DNA of 42,816 nucleotides from Clostridiaceae bacterium (GTDB lineage: Bacteria; Bacillota; Clostridia; Saccharofermentanales; UBA5734), in contig JAAYJD010000004.1 in assembly GCA_012523135.1 (NCBI GenBank), positions 1 through 42,816 on the forward strand. The letters are read 5' to 3'. Made by a program: the position numbers and the translations under genes. A model generated the notes under the pieces. It saw nothing but the letters and a program-made list of their open reading frames with translations, did no database searches and was not told where the DNA came from. Shown in pieces: positions 24,393 to 32,648 of this stretch (position 1 is its first letter; the number at the start of each line of letters is the position of its first letter).

Positions 24393-26312
24393 ATGCGCAC
24401 AATAGCCGCAACCCGCTTCCTTTACGTTCGATACAAGGCCCTGACCCTCTGCCTGCTGATAGCCCTGGCTTTCCTGCGGCCCGTTGCCGTATGCGCACAG
24501 ACAGCGTCCGGGGACATGATCCGCCCGGTTCAGCTGGCCGCCGGTTCCAGTCACAGCGCGATGCTTCTCCAGGATGGTTCACTGTGGCTCTGGGGTGACA
24601 ACACTTACGGACAGCTCGGGTTTGCCGGCGAGGATTATGTCGACGCGCCCAGGCGCCTGCTTCTGGCGGGAAAAGCGGCTGCGGTCAGCCTGGGTGCCAG
24701 CCATACGCTTATCCTGACCGACAGCGGCGTTGTCTATGCCGTCGGGCGCAACACGTTCGGCCAGCTGGGCGACGGCACGACGATTCAGTCGGAAAAGCCG
24801 GTTCTCGTTGCGGGCTTGCCGCCTGTCAAGTCGATTGCGGCCGGCTCTTTGCATTCCCTGGCGCTGGCCCAAGACGGCAGCGTCTGGGGCTGGGGCGACA
24901 ACAGCCATTTTCAGCTGGGCGAACCATATGGCGAAGCCATCAAGGACACCCAGGGCAGCACGGTCGGTTACCGGCAGAAAGCGCCGGTGAAAATCGTGTT
25001 TGAAAAAGCCGCGGCCATCGCCGCTGGCGGCCAGTTTTCCCTTTACCTGCGCCAGGACGGCCAGCTGTACGCCTGGGGCGACAACAGCCGCGGCCAGCTG
25101 GGCGACGGCACCGTCCAGACGCGCTCCAGGCCGGCTGCCGTGGTCGGGCTCGCGCAGGTGCGCACCGTCGCGGCCGGTTACCAGCATGTGCTGGCTGTAA
25201 CCAGCCAGAACGGCCAGGACAGTCTGTATACCTGGGGGGACCATTCGTCCGGGCAGCTCGGTCTGGCCGGCATGCCCGCCGGCAATGCCATGCAGATGCT
25301 GCCGCGGCAGGTTGACTTGAGCACCTACACGGGCGGCGAACCCGCTCAGATCGGCCAGATCAGCGCAGGTTACGCGCACGCGGCCGCAGCCGTGTACGAT
25401 CCGGACAAAACGCGGCAGCGCCTCCTGGTCTGGGGGGACAACGCTTACGGGCAGCTGGGCCTTGGCCATACTCGCCTTCAGACGCAGCCGCAAGCAGTCA
25501 GTGCCCGCTACAACGACCAGGTCAGCGAAATCTTTCTGCCTTTCGACGCCCTGGCCTGCGGCGGTTTCCATACGCTGGTCTACAGCAGCAAGGGCTTGCT
25601 GGCTGCCAGCGGGCTCGGTGACAAGGGACAGCTCGGCACCTTTTCCGTCGTCAACCGCAATCGGCTGACATCTGTTCAGATCCCCGACCAGATCAAGCCT
25701 GGCTGGACAGCCGGTGCCACGCCGTCCATCCGACGCGATGCGTCGGGTTCGGTCCATGTACGCTGGCCAATGGCCGAGGACAATATCCGGCTGGCCGGAT
25801 ATACCGTTCGCTTCCTTTGGTCCGACGGCTCTTCCCTGACTCGCTCAGCCGGCCTGGACCAGGAGATAAGCCTGATGGAGACCGAACTGCCGCCATCTTA
25901 TGCTCAACTTGCCCTCGAAGCGGTGGTCTATGCCTTTGACGAGATCAGCCGGCCGGCCCCTCTTGATTCGCTGAGCAGCATCGCCGCCATCCTGCTGCCT
26001 GAAGACGCATCTGACCTGGCTGCTGAAGTCTTTTTCCCCGACCGTCACGAACCTGTCCCCCTGGCTGAGCACGCGCAGCATAACTGGCGGCCACCCGGGA
26101 CCGGCCTGCTGGAGCCGCTGGACGTGCCCTGGGATGTCACGGCAATCTATGGCGCCGGCGCTTTGCCGGACGCACCCGACTACCGGTTGCTCAAGCTGCT
26201 CGCCGCAGCCGCTTTGGTCTGGCTGCTCATTTTGCTGCTGTTTTGGCGGATCAAAAGCCGCACGCACGACAGGCAATCCCTGTTTCAGGTTATGGTCCGG
26301 CGGATCCGCTAG
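24393..26312 (+). CDS. secreted RCC1-repeat beta-propeller with C-terminal membrane anchor
   Basis: A 639-residue protein. An N-terminal signal peptide (hydrophobic core ~16-33, likely cleavage after VCA near 35) is followed by seven RCC1-type repeats of the form WGDNxxGQLG, spanning to about residue 420; these should form a seven-bladed propeller. A region without clear motifs (possibly fibronectin-like, ~450-585) follows, and a C-terminal membrane helix (~599-620) ends in a basic tail. It is thus displayed outside the membrane. The ligand is unknown; RCC1 propellers are usually protein-binding. I chose the ATG at 24393 because AAGGA lies ~10 bases upstream and the signal peptide starts there. 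An ATG at 24306 in frame would bury the signal. It is divergent from the PP2C-like/LysM gene. Confidence 0.85.
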   Translation: MRTIAATRFLYVRYKALTLCLLIALAFLRPVAVCAQTASGDMIRPVQLAAGSSHSAMLLQDGSLWLWGDNTYGQLGFAGEDYVDAPRRLLLAGKAAAVSLGASHTLILTDSGVVYAVGRNTFGQLGDGTTIQSEKPVLVAGLPPVKSIAAGSLHSLALAQDGSVWGWGDNSHFQLGEPYGEAIKDTQGSTVGYRQKAPVKIVFEKAAAIAAGGQFSLYLRQDGQLYAWGDNSRGQLGDGTVQTRSRPAAVVGLAQVRTVAAGYQHVLAVTSQNGQDSLYTWGDHSSGQLGLAGMPAGNAMQMLPRQVDLSTYTGGEPAQIGQISAGYAHAAAAVYDPDKTRQRLLVWGDNAYGQLGLGHTRLQTQPQAVSARYNDQVSEIFLPFDALACGGFHTLVYSSKGLLAASGLGDKGQLGTFSVVNRNRLTSVQIPDQIKPGWTAGATPSIRRDASGSVHVRWPMAEDNIRLAGYTVRFLWSDGSSLTRSAGLDQEISLMETELPPSYAQLALEAVVYAFDEISRPAPLDSLSSIAAILLPEDASDLAAEVFFPDRHEPVPLAEHAQHNWRPPGTGLLEPLDVPWDVTAIYGAGALPDAPDYRLLKLLAAAALVWLLILLLFWRIKSRTHDRQSLFQVMVRRIR

Positions 26313-26319
26313 AGCCGCC

Positions 26320-28098
26320 CTAATACTGGATGCGTTCTACCAGCAGCAGGTTGGCTGACAAGATCGATTCCATCAGGTGTAAATCGGACGAAAGCTGCTT
26401 GGCCTGATCTTTGAGCGGCAACGATTTTTTGCGGCTGATGCCATATGACGACAGCTCTTCATGAATCGGCTTGTCCTGCCAGATGGCGGGCAAGTCCGCC
26501 AGGAAAGGCTGGACAAAGCCAAGTGCCATCGCATAGGGCAGCAGGTGGTTTTGCCTGTCCTGATCCGGGTAGGGCGGCAGACGGCCGATACGGCGCAGAT
26601 AGCGTGCCAGGGCTTGCCCCGCGGCATATTTCTCCCGGCCGCGGTTGGTCAGGCGGCGCAGATTCATGCTGTAGAGCAGGAAGACGGCCGCTGGCAAGAA
26701 CAACAGCCAGGCCAGCGGCTGCTGCATAAAGACCGCTGTCGCGATCGCCAGCACGGCATAAGCGCTGGCCGCCAGCCTGGCAATCAGCCGCCCGCGGCTC
26801 GACTTATGCAGATCCAGCAAGCCTTGGGAAACCAGCTCGCCATCCAGCAAAGCCAAATATTCCGTCAACTGTGCGCGAAACGTTTCCGCCGTGTCTGCCT
26901 GGCGGGCACAGCTGCGCAGGCGGGAGACAGTCAGAACACGATCGACCGCCAGCTGGCTGAACAGCCACTGCAGCAGAAAACGGTCGCTTTCCAGCAATGG
27001 GCTGGACGGGTCCTCTTCTTTATCCGTGCGCACAAAGCTGGAGTTCTCCAGCAACAGAAAACGCTGACGCACCAGGTCGAGCAGCGCGGTCATAATCAGC
27101 TGGGCTGGCCGTTTCTTGCGCAGCAGCAAAGCGAGCACGACCGGCGAGCAGGCGTAGGGCGGTTCGCGTAAGAGGCGCTGACGGTCCGGCATGGCGCCTT
27201 CGCGGTCAAAAAACCAATAGACGATGAAAAGCAGCAAGGCTGCCATGGCGATCAGGATAAAGATTGCGCTGGTGACCAGGCTGCGCCAGGATGCCTGGCG
27301 GTGCAGCAGCTGGTCGGCCTGCCGGGCTTCTTCCTTCAGTTGGGCGGCGGTCAGCGCAACAGGTGCTTCCGGCAGCTGCGTCAACTGGTCGGAGGGCAGC
27401 AGGCAGGTCACATGCAGAAAGTGCCCCTCTGGCAGGCCGTCGCGCTGCCAGACCAGCTGATCGGAACGGGTGCCCGTTGTCGAAAAAGTACTCAGGCTTG
27501 ACGCCAGGCTCCAAATCAGGCTTGTCGGAACGGGCCGGGGTAAAACCACCTTGAGCATGACCTGACCGACCGGAATGTCGTCAGGCCGCGCGAAAAAGCA
27601 GTGCTCCAGCAGGGCGGTGTCCTGATGCTTCCAGACAGCCGGCTCAACGCGGTAAACCAAGCTGATCGTCCGGTATGAGCCGGCACGCAAAAACAAGTGC
27701 AGGTTGATGTTCAGCTGTCTTTCGGTTTGCTCCAGATGGTAGGTCATGGCCTGGGCTTTGCCGGAGCTGGACTCGGCCAGGAGAGTTTCGATAAACAACG
27801 CCTGGTCGATGCGGGTGATGGTATCCGCCACCGCAATGCGTTCCAGGCTAATCTTCTGGTCCTGCCCCTTCGGGATCGTGAACAACAGATCACGCGTTTC
27901 CGCGCAAACCTGGTAGCGGATGGTCTCCGTGACCCGCATCGCACCCCCGTCCAGCAGTTCGGCAACGATGTCATAACGCTGGATGACAACCGGCTCAGAG
28001 CGGGCCGCGACTGGAAAAGGCAGCAGAACAAGGGCAATCAGGACGACCAGGATCGGCCAGATCAAGCGTCGGTGTCGTGCGATTGCGTGTCGTTTCAT
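26320..28098 (-). CDS. DUF2207-family membrane protein
   Basis: Predicted membrane protein of 592 residues. A signal or anchor helix (~12-33) precedes an extracytoplasmic beta-rich DUF2207 domain (~35-255). A second membrane helix (~273-296), a cytoplasmic region, two more helices in the C-terminal half (QPLAWLLFLPAAVFLLY is one) and a soluble tail follow. DUF2207 proteins are widespread in Firmicutes and have no settled function. The ATG at 28098 follows GAGGAC with good spacing; the ATG five codons upstream has no site. It converges on the RCC1 gene with only 7 bp between stops. Confidence 0.88.
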   Translation of the reverse strand: MKRHAIARHRRLIWPILVVLIALVLLPFPVAARSEPVVIQRYDIVAELLDGGAMRVTETIRYQVCAETRDLLFTIPKGQDQKISLERIAVADTITRIDQALFIETLLAESSSGKAQAMTYHLEQTERQLNINLHLFLRAGSYRTISLVYRVEPAVWKHQDTALLEHCFFARPDDIPVGQVMLKVVLPRPVPTSLIWSLASSLSTFSTTGTRSDQLVWQRDGLPEGHFLHVTCLLPSDQLTQLPEAPVALTAAQLKEEARQADQLLHRQASWRSLVTSAIFILIAMAALLLFIVYWFFDREGAMPDRQRLLREPPYACSPVVLALLLRKKRPAQLIMTALLDLVRQRFLLLENSSFVRTDKEEDPSSPLLESDRFLLQWLFSQLAVDRVLTVSRLRSCARQADTAETFRAQLTEYLALLDGELVSQGLLDLHKSSRGRLIARLAASAYAVLAIATAVFMQQPLAWLLFLPAAVFLLYSMNLRRLTNRGREKYAAGQALARYLRRIGRLPPYPDQDRQNHLLPYAMALGFVQPFLADLPAIWQDKPIHEELSSYGISRKKSLPLKDQAKQLSSDLHLMESILSANLLLVERIQY

Positions 28099-28167
28099 CA
28101 CGAAAGTCCTCATCGGTCATCTGCACCGGCCCGGCTGGCCTGAGTTTGGCATCTGACAGGGTGTGTT

Positions 28168-28186
28168 CCGATTATAACAGAATCGG
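28168..28186 (-). promoter_or_regulatory. extended -10 within an inverted repeat upstream of the DUF2207 gene
   Basis: TGTTATAAT (28179-28171 on the minus strand) lies between and over the arms of CCGATT / AATCGG (28168-28173, 28181-28186). The dyad covers the -10, as an operator might. It could equally be a weak hairpin after the ROK operon. There is no other clear ROK-operon terminator in 28114-28210. Confidence 0.45.
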
Positions 28187-28210
28187 ACCCCGGCTGCACC
28201 AGACGCCGGA

Positions 28211-29071
28211 TCAGCCGGCGGCCAGAGCGGCGGCGCCGATCATGCCGGCGTCATTACCATGCCGCGCCAGGCGGATATCACCAAGGAAATATCCGGGCCG
28301 GTCGGTAAACTGGCGGCGGATTTCAGCGCGGCAGCCTTGCAGCAGGATGTCGCCGGCGGCGCTGATCCCGCCACCTAAAACGATGACTTCCGGGTTGAAG
28401 ACCACGATCAGCGTCACCAGGCCGATACCCAGCTCATGCAGGTAGTCCTGAAAAATGCGGACCATATCAGGTTCCTGCCCGGCGGCGCCAGCGATCACGT
28501 CCCTGGCGCTGCGGCCGCCGCTCATCCGCGTCAGGGCCGAGGCCGAGGCGTACATCTCAAAGCAGCCGCGCCGGGAGCAGCTGCAGGGCAGACCGTCGGC
28601 GTGGGTAATGATGTGGCCCAGCTCGGCCGCCGTGTGGGTGTGGCCGCGCCAGGGCTTGCCATCCAGGATCAGGGCGCCGCCAATGCCGGTGCCAAGCGTC
28701 AGGTAGACGACATTACCGGCCCCCTGGCAGGCGCCGCTGACCCATTCCGCCAGCAGGGCCGCCTGGGCATCGTTATCGATCCGGACAGGGCAGCCGGTGC
28801 GCGCTTCCAGCAGCTGGCGCAGGGGAACGGCACGCCATTTCAGGTTCCCGGCCGTCACCAGGCCGGCTTCGGGATCAACCGCGCCGGCGGTACCGACCCC
28901 GATCCGCGCCACCGGCATCTGCCTGACGACGGCGGCGATCTGGTCAGACAGGACTTCAGGGTTGCCGATCACTGTCGGCAAGGTTTCGCGGCGCAGCAAT
29001 CTGCCGCCGGAATTGAAAAAACCGATTTTGACTGAGGTGCCTCCGATATCGATACCGGCAAAACACGTCAT
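28211..29071 (-). CDS. ROK-family sugar kinase
   Basis: Phosphorylates a hexose or amino sugar with ATP. The 286 residues include the phosphate-binding DIGGT at 8-12, the catalytic base Asp101 in IDNDAQ, and the ROK zinc site: His153 and the CSCSRRGC cluster (Cys163, Cys165, Cys170). The family cluster is usually CxCGxxGC; here the Gly is Ser. No helix-turn-helix is present, so it is a kinase and not a ROK repressor. Its ATG overlaps the nagA stop (ATGA), making N-acetylglucosamine or N-acetylmannosamine a likely substrate, with glucose as an alternative. It is the last gene of the AKR-Gfo-nagA-ROK operon. Confidence 0.92.
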   Translation of the reverse strand: MTCFAGIDIGGTSVKIGFFNSGGRLLRRETLPTVIGNPEVLSDQIAAVVRQMPVARIGVGTAGAVDPEAGLVTAGNLKWRAVPLRQLLEARTGCPVRIDNDAQAALLAEWVSGACQGAGNVVYLTLGTGIGGALILDGKPWRGHTHTAAELGHIITHADGLPCSCSRRGCFEMYASASALTRMSGGRSARDVIAGAAGQEPDMVRIFQDYLHELGIGLVTLIVVFNPEVIVLGGGISAAGDILLQGCRAEIRRQFTDRPGYFLGDIRLARHGNDAGMIGAAALAAG

Positions 29072-30201
29072 GAAACAAAAACCTGGTTTTCGCCGCTGAT
29101 GGTGACGGCAGCGGTCAGGTCGCGGTTGAAACCCGCCAAACGGGCCAGGCCGCCGATCCGGATCGATCCGAGCTGGTCCATGCGCATGCGCGAAGCCGGG
29201 GTCCGGCTGGCCATGGTGAAGGCATCGGCCAGCGGGATCTGGTGCGCCGCCAGGTTGCGCACCGCCTGGTCAAGATAGCAGCTGCCGCCGCTCAGGGCGC
29301 CCTCCGGGGTCCGCTTGACGCCATTTGTGACGATGACCGGATGGTTGGCCGCCTGGTAGACGCCGTCCGGACAATGGGTCGGCATGGTGGAGTCGGATAC
29401 AAGCAGCATGCGCCCTGGGCCTTTCGCCTGGTAGATGAGACGAAGGATCGCCGGATGCAGGTGGTTGAGATCGCAAATCGCTTCGCAGTAAACCGACGGA
29501 TCGAGCAGGGCGGCTGTCAGAACGCCTGGTTCACGGTGATGGATGCCCCGGCTGGCGTTGAAGGTGTGGCAGACAGAATCGATCCCGGCGCTAAACGCCT
29601 CACAAGCTGCCTCATATGACGCGTCTGTATGGCCGGCCTGCACGCGGATGCCCTGGCTCAGGAGCCAGGCAGCCAGCGCTGCGGCACCGGGCAGCTCCGG
29701 AGCCAGGGTCACTTGCCGGATCAGGTCCAGCTGGGCACCGAACAGCGTCCGGAACCGGCCGATGTCCGGCTCAAGCAGCTGCGACGCGACCATCGCGCCT
29801 GGCCGTTTGGGGCTGAGAAAAGGGCCTTCCAGGTGCACGCCCCAGATGTGCGTTCCGCCCAGGCGACCTTCCTGCTGCAGCCGCATGGCCTCGCGCACAA
29901 ACTGGAAGTCGGCCTTGAGTTTGGCCGGATCGCCGGTCGATAGCGTCATCAGCATGTCCGTGACCCCGCAGGCATACATCGCGTCCAGGAAACGCCTCAA
30001 GTCCGGCAGCGACGGCTGGCCGGCATCGTAGCCGTCTCCGCCGTGGTTGTGCAGATCGAAAAAGCCTGGCACGAGCAGGTCAACCGTATGATCCGCCTGT
30101 GGCGACCTGGACAGGTTGCTGATGACATCACCGGTTATTTCAACACACATGTCCTGCTGCCAGCCGGACGGCAGCAGAACCTGACGGGCAAATACACGCA
30201 T
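29068..30201 (-). CDS. nagA: N-acetylglucosamine-6-phosphate deacetylase
   Basis: Removes acetate from GlcNAc-6-phosphate to give glucosamine-6-phosphate. The 377 residues carry the amidohydrolase set: the DLHNHGGDGYD segment with His51/His53, Glu125 in HLEGPF, His191 in GHTDA, His212 in CHTFNA and the catalytic Asp270 in VSDSTMP. GAGGAGG lies 6 bases before the ATG. It is 18 bp after the Gfo/Idh gene and overlaps the ROK kinase gene. A kinase plus NagA is a standard amino-sugar route, but nagB is not in the window. Confidence 0.93.
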   Translation of the reverse strand: MRVFARQVLLPSGWQQDMCVEITGDVISNLSRSPQADHTVDLLVPGFFDLHNHGGDGYDAGQPSLPDLRRFLDAMYACGVTDMLMTLSTGDPAKLKADFQFVREAMRLQQEGRLGGTHIWGVHLEGPFLSPKRPGAMVASQLLEPDIGRFRTLFGAQLDLIRQVTLAPELPGAAALAAWLLSQGIRVQAGHTDASYEAACEAFSAGIDSVCHTFNASRGIHHREPGVLTAALLDPSVYCEAICDLNHLHPAILRLIYQAKGPGRMLLVSDSTMPTHCPDGVYQAANHPVIVTNGVKRTPEGALSGGSCYLDQAVRNLAAHQIPLADAFTMASRTPASRMRMDQLGSIRIGGLARLAGFNRDLTAAVTISGENQVFVS

Positions 30202-30219
30202 GACGGCCTCCTCGTCCTG

Positions 30220-31266
30220 TCAGTCCAGGCAGACTTCACGGCCCAGGCTGGCGGAGTCATAAATGCCCTGCAGCATCCGCTGCACGGTAATCCCGTCCTC
30301 GATCGGCGCCAGCGGCGGCTTGCCGGTCTGCAGGCAGTCGATCAAGTGGGCCAGTTCGGCTTCGAAACCGTTGTACTTGGCGACAGTCGGCTGGTTGTCG
30401 GTCAAATAGCCTTGTTCGTTCTCGCCGTAGATCACCAGCGGATCCAGCGTCGCACCGGCCTTGGTGCCGCAGATCTGCGTATAGGCGTCTGGCTTGGCGT
30501 TGATGGCCCAGCTGGCTTCGACCAGCATGGAAGCGCCATTTTCGAAATGGATAATCGCCGCGGCGGAGTCCTCGGTGTCGAAAGCCGTCACATCGCGGTC
30601 CAAGGCGATCCAGCGGCTGACGCCCTTGGTCTGGTAATTGCCGATGCGCCGCGAGACACTGGCGCTGACGCGCACAGGCTTGGGTTTGCCCATCAGGTAC
30701 CAGGTGCGGTCGATGCAATGCACGCCGATGTCGATGACCGGTCCGCCGCCGGATTTCTTCGTGTCTGTGAACCAGCCCAGCGGGGTGCCGCGGCGACGGA
30801 TGTAGGCGGTCTTGGCGTAATAGATGTCGCCCAGCTCACCGGCTTCGATCATGTCGTGCAGCAGCTGCTGCTCGCCGCCGAAACGCGAGACCATGGCCAT
30901 CATGAAAGGAACACCGGCCTTTTTGACCTCACGCTCCATCTGCAGGGCGTGCTCCAGGCAGTCGGCCATCGGCTTCTCACACAGGATGGCTTTGCCGGCC
31001 TGGGCGGCGGCGATGGCCACCGGGGCATGCGAGCCGTTCCAGACGCAGATATCGACCATGTCCAGCGCGCTGTTTGCCAGCATTTCCTCGACCGAGCCAA
31101 ACGCGGCCGGGATGCCAAATTTGTCTGCGGCATCCTGGGCGCGCGGCCGGTTCAAATCGGCAATAGCCACGATTTCGGCGCGATCCTGCAAGGTGCGGTA
31201 AGCTGGCAGATGTGCCGACTGGGCGATGTTGCCGGCTCCGACGATCCCGATTCTGATCTTTTTCAT
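30220..31266 (-). CDS. Gfo/Idh/MocA-family NAD(P)-dependent dehydrogenase
   Basis: Oxidoreductase of about 348 residues acting on sugars or cyclitols. It starts MKKIRIGIVGAGNIA with the Rossmann GxGxxA. It has the CEKPM motif (the family EKP) and DIGVHCIDRTWYLMG, which holds the conserved Asp/His pair. The substrate cannot be read from the sequence. I chose the ATG at 31266 because the conserved N-terminus begins there and GGGAC lies upstream; the ATG at 31278 is possible. It lies between an aldo/keto reductase gene and nagA, so the pathway probably involves oxidation of an amino sugar or its glycoside. Confidence 0.9.
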   Translation of the reverse strand: MKKIRIGIVGAGNIAQSAHLPAYRTLQDRAEIVAIADLNRPRAQDAADKFGIPAAFGSVEEMLANSALDMVDICVWNGSHAPVAIAAAQAGKAILCEKPMADCLEHALQMEREVKKAGVPFMMAMVSRFGGEQQLLHDMIEAGELGDIYYAKTAYIRRRGTPLGWFTDTKKSGGGPVIDIGVHCIDRTWYLMGKPKPVRVSASVSRRIGNYQTKGVSRWIALDRDVTAFDTEDSAAAIIHFENGASMLVEASWAINAKPDAYTQICGTKAGATLDPLVIYGENEQGYLTDNQPTVAKYNGFEAELAHLIDCLQTGKPPLAPIEDGITVQRMLQGIYDSASLGREVCLD

Positions 31267-31300
31267 GTCTTGTCCCATCACTTTCCCATGTTTTTTTGTC

Positions 31301-32269
31301 TTATCGATTGTAACGGAAGCGCGTGCCGGCCAGGCTGGCCCAGAGCTCATCGCAGCGCGCAAGAGCCTGCCCTGACAGAGGTTCGCCCTCCAGGGCGGCG
31401 ACATTCTGCTCCAGCTGCGCCAGGCGGCTGACGCCCAGGATGATGCTGGTGACCGCCGGCTGGGCGTCGCACCACTTGAGGGCCAGGGCCAGCAGCGTGA
31501 GCCCTTCCTGCCCGGCCAGATCCTCCAGCGCGGCGACGGCGGCGAAATTCTCCTCAGACCAGTAGCGGTCCGCATAGGTTGCGTTAAGCGCGAAGCGGGT
31601 GTTTTTTTCCGGCTGTCCGGGCTTGTGCTTGCCGCTGAGCAGGCCGCCGGCGAGTGGGTTGTAGATCGCCAGGCCCAGCGGGTGCGCCTGGATGCAGGGC
31701 ACCAGTTCGGCCTCGATGCCCCTGGTCAGCACATTGTAGACATTCTGGGTCATCACCGGCGCGACATAGCCGCGCTTGTCGCAGATGGCCAGGATGTCGG
31801 CAATTTGCCAGGCTGCGTAATTGCTGATCCCGATGTAACGGATCCGGCCTTGCTGGACCAGCCCGGACATCGTCTCCAAAGTCTCATCGAGCGCGGTCAG
31901 ATCATCCGGGGCGTGCAGGTAGTAAAGGTCGACATAATCCGTGTCCAGCCGCTTCAGGCTGGCGTCGAGCGAAGCCAGGATATTGCGCCGGCTCAAGCCT
32001 TCGCAGTTGCTGTCCTCGCCCATGCGTCCACGAACCTTGGTGGCCAGAACGATCTTGTCCCGCCGCCCCCTGATGCCTTTGCCCGTGATGCGCTCGCTTT
32101 CGCCGCTGTTGTACACATTGGCCGTGTCAATGAAATTGATGCCCATCTCGATGGCGGCATCCAGGATGGCCAGACTTTCAGTCTCCGGAGTCTGGCTGCC
32201 AAACGTCATCGTCCCCAGGCAAATGCGAGAAAGATGCAGCCGGGTTCGTGGCAAACAATGTTGTTTCAT
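31301..32269 (-). CDS. aldo/keto reductase
   Basis: NADPH-dependent carbonyl reductase of 322 residues with the (beta/alpha)8 AKR pattern. The tetrad is visible: Asp and Tyr in FIDTANVYNSGESE, Lys in ATKV, His in YYLHAPD. The cofactor end has the usual SIILGVSRLAQLEQN. GGAGGG precedes the ATG at 32269, while an in-frame upstream start would lie inside the tRNA terminator. It is the first gene of the sugar operon. The leader between that terminator and the gene is about 45 bases and shows no clear promoter, so readthrough from the tRNA unit may contribute. Confidence 0.92.
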   Translation of the reverse strand: MKQHCLPRTRLHLSRICLGTMTFGSQTPETESLAILDAAIEMGINFIDTANVYNSGESERITGKGIRGRRDKIVLATKVRGRMGEDSNCEGLSRRNILASLDASLKRLDTDYVDLYYLHAPDDLTALDETLETMSGLVQQGRIRYIGISNYAAWQIADILAICDKRGYVAPVMTQNVYNVLTRGIEAELVPCIQAHPLGLAIYNPLAGGLLSGKHKPGQPEKNTRFALNATYADRYWSEENFAAVAALEDLAGQEGLTLLALALKWCDAQPAVTSIILGVSRLAQLEQNVAALEGEPLSGQALARCDELWASLAGTRFRYNR

Positions 32270-32315
32270 TTGAAACCCTCCTCGTTCAGCTGGACGCTGG
32301 TCATGCAGCGTGACG

Positions 32316-32347
32316 AAAAACAAAACCCCGGGCTATTCAGCCCGGGG
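32316..32347 (-). terminator. terminator of tRNA-Ala
   Basis: A 9-bp GC-rich perfect stem (CCCCGGGCT / AGCCCGGGG, 32326-32334 and 32339-32347) with a 4-base loop. It is followed on the minus strand by TTTTGTTTTT, and lies 4 bp past the tRNA CCA end. Confidence 0.92.
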
Positions 32348-32351
32348 TCCT

Positions 32352-32428
32352 TGGTGGAGAATACCGGGCTCGAACCGGCGACCTCTTACATGCGAAGCAA
32401 GCGCTCTCCCAGACTGAGCTAATTCCCC
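32352..32428 (-). tRNA. tRNA-Ala (anticodon CGC)
   Basis: Read on the minus strand it folds as a full cloverleaf. The 7-bp acceptor stem has one G-U pair. The D stem is GCUC/GAGC, the anticodon stem CUUGC/GUAAG with loop UUCGCAU, and the T stem GCCGG/CCGGU with UUCGAGC. The discriminator is A and CCA is encoded (77 nt in all). Anticodon CGC (plus-strand 32392-32394) reads GCG, a frequent alanine codon in this GC-rich sequence. Confidence 0.95.
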
Positions 32429-32441
32429 GTGTCACGTTGTC

Positions 32442-32470
32442 ATTATAGGAATGAGCCGCCTGCCTGTCAA
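32442..32470 (-). promoter_or_regulatory. consensus sigma-A promoter of tRNA-Ala
   Basis: Perfect TTGACA (32470-32465) and perfect TATAAT (32447-32442) with a 17-base spacer on the minus strand; the tRNA begins ~14 bases past the -10. The rest of the 32429-32648 gap shows nothing clear apart from the leader of the next plus-strand gene. Confidence 0.95.
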
Positions 32471-32648
32471 GCCTGCCGGCACCAGCCCGATCAGCCCATC
32501 TGCACGAAGATGGTCCCGCCGCCTGATCCTGTGTTACCATGAAGCTAGACCTCGGGCGGTTCCGGAACATCGGCGGGGCAAGACAACGGCATGACCTGTC
32601 TTGCCCAGACACATCAACTTTGTCAAGAACATGAAAGGATGGTGTACC

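Noticed and set aside
30220-31575. Gfo/Idh gene extended ~100 codons upstream
   Set aside because: The extra Arg/Trp/Ser-rich sequence is a shadow of the aldo/keto reductase gene, and the conserved N-terminus begins at 31266.
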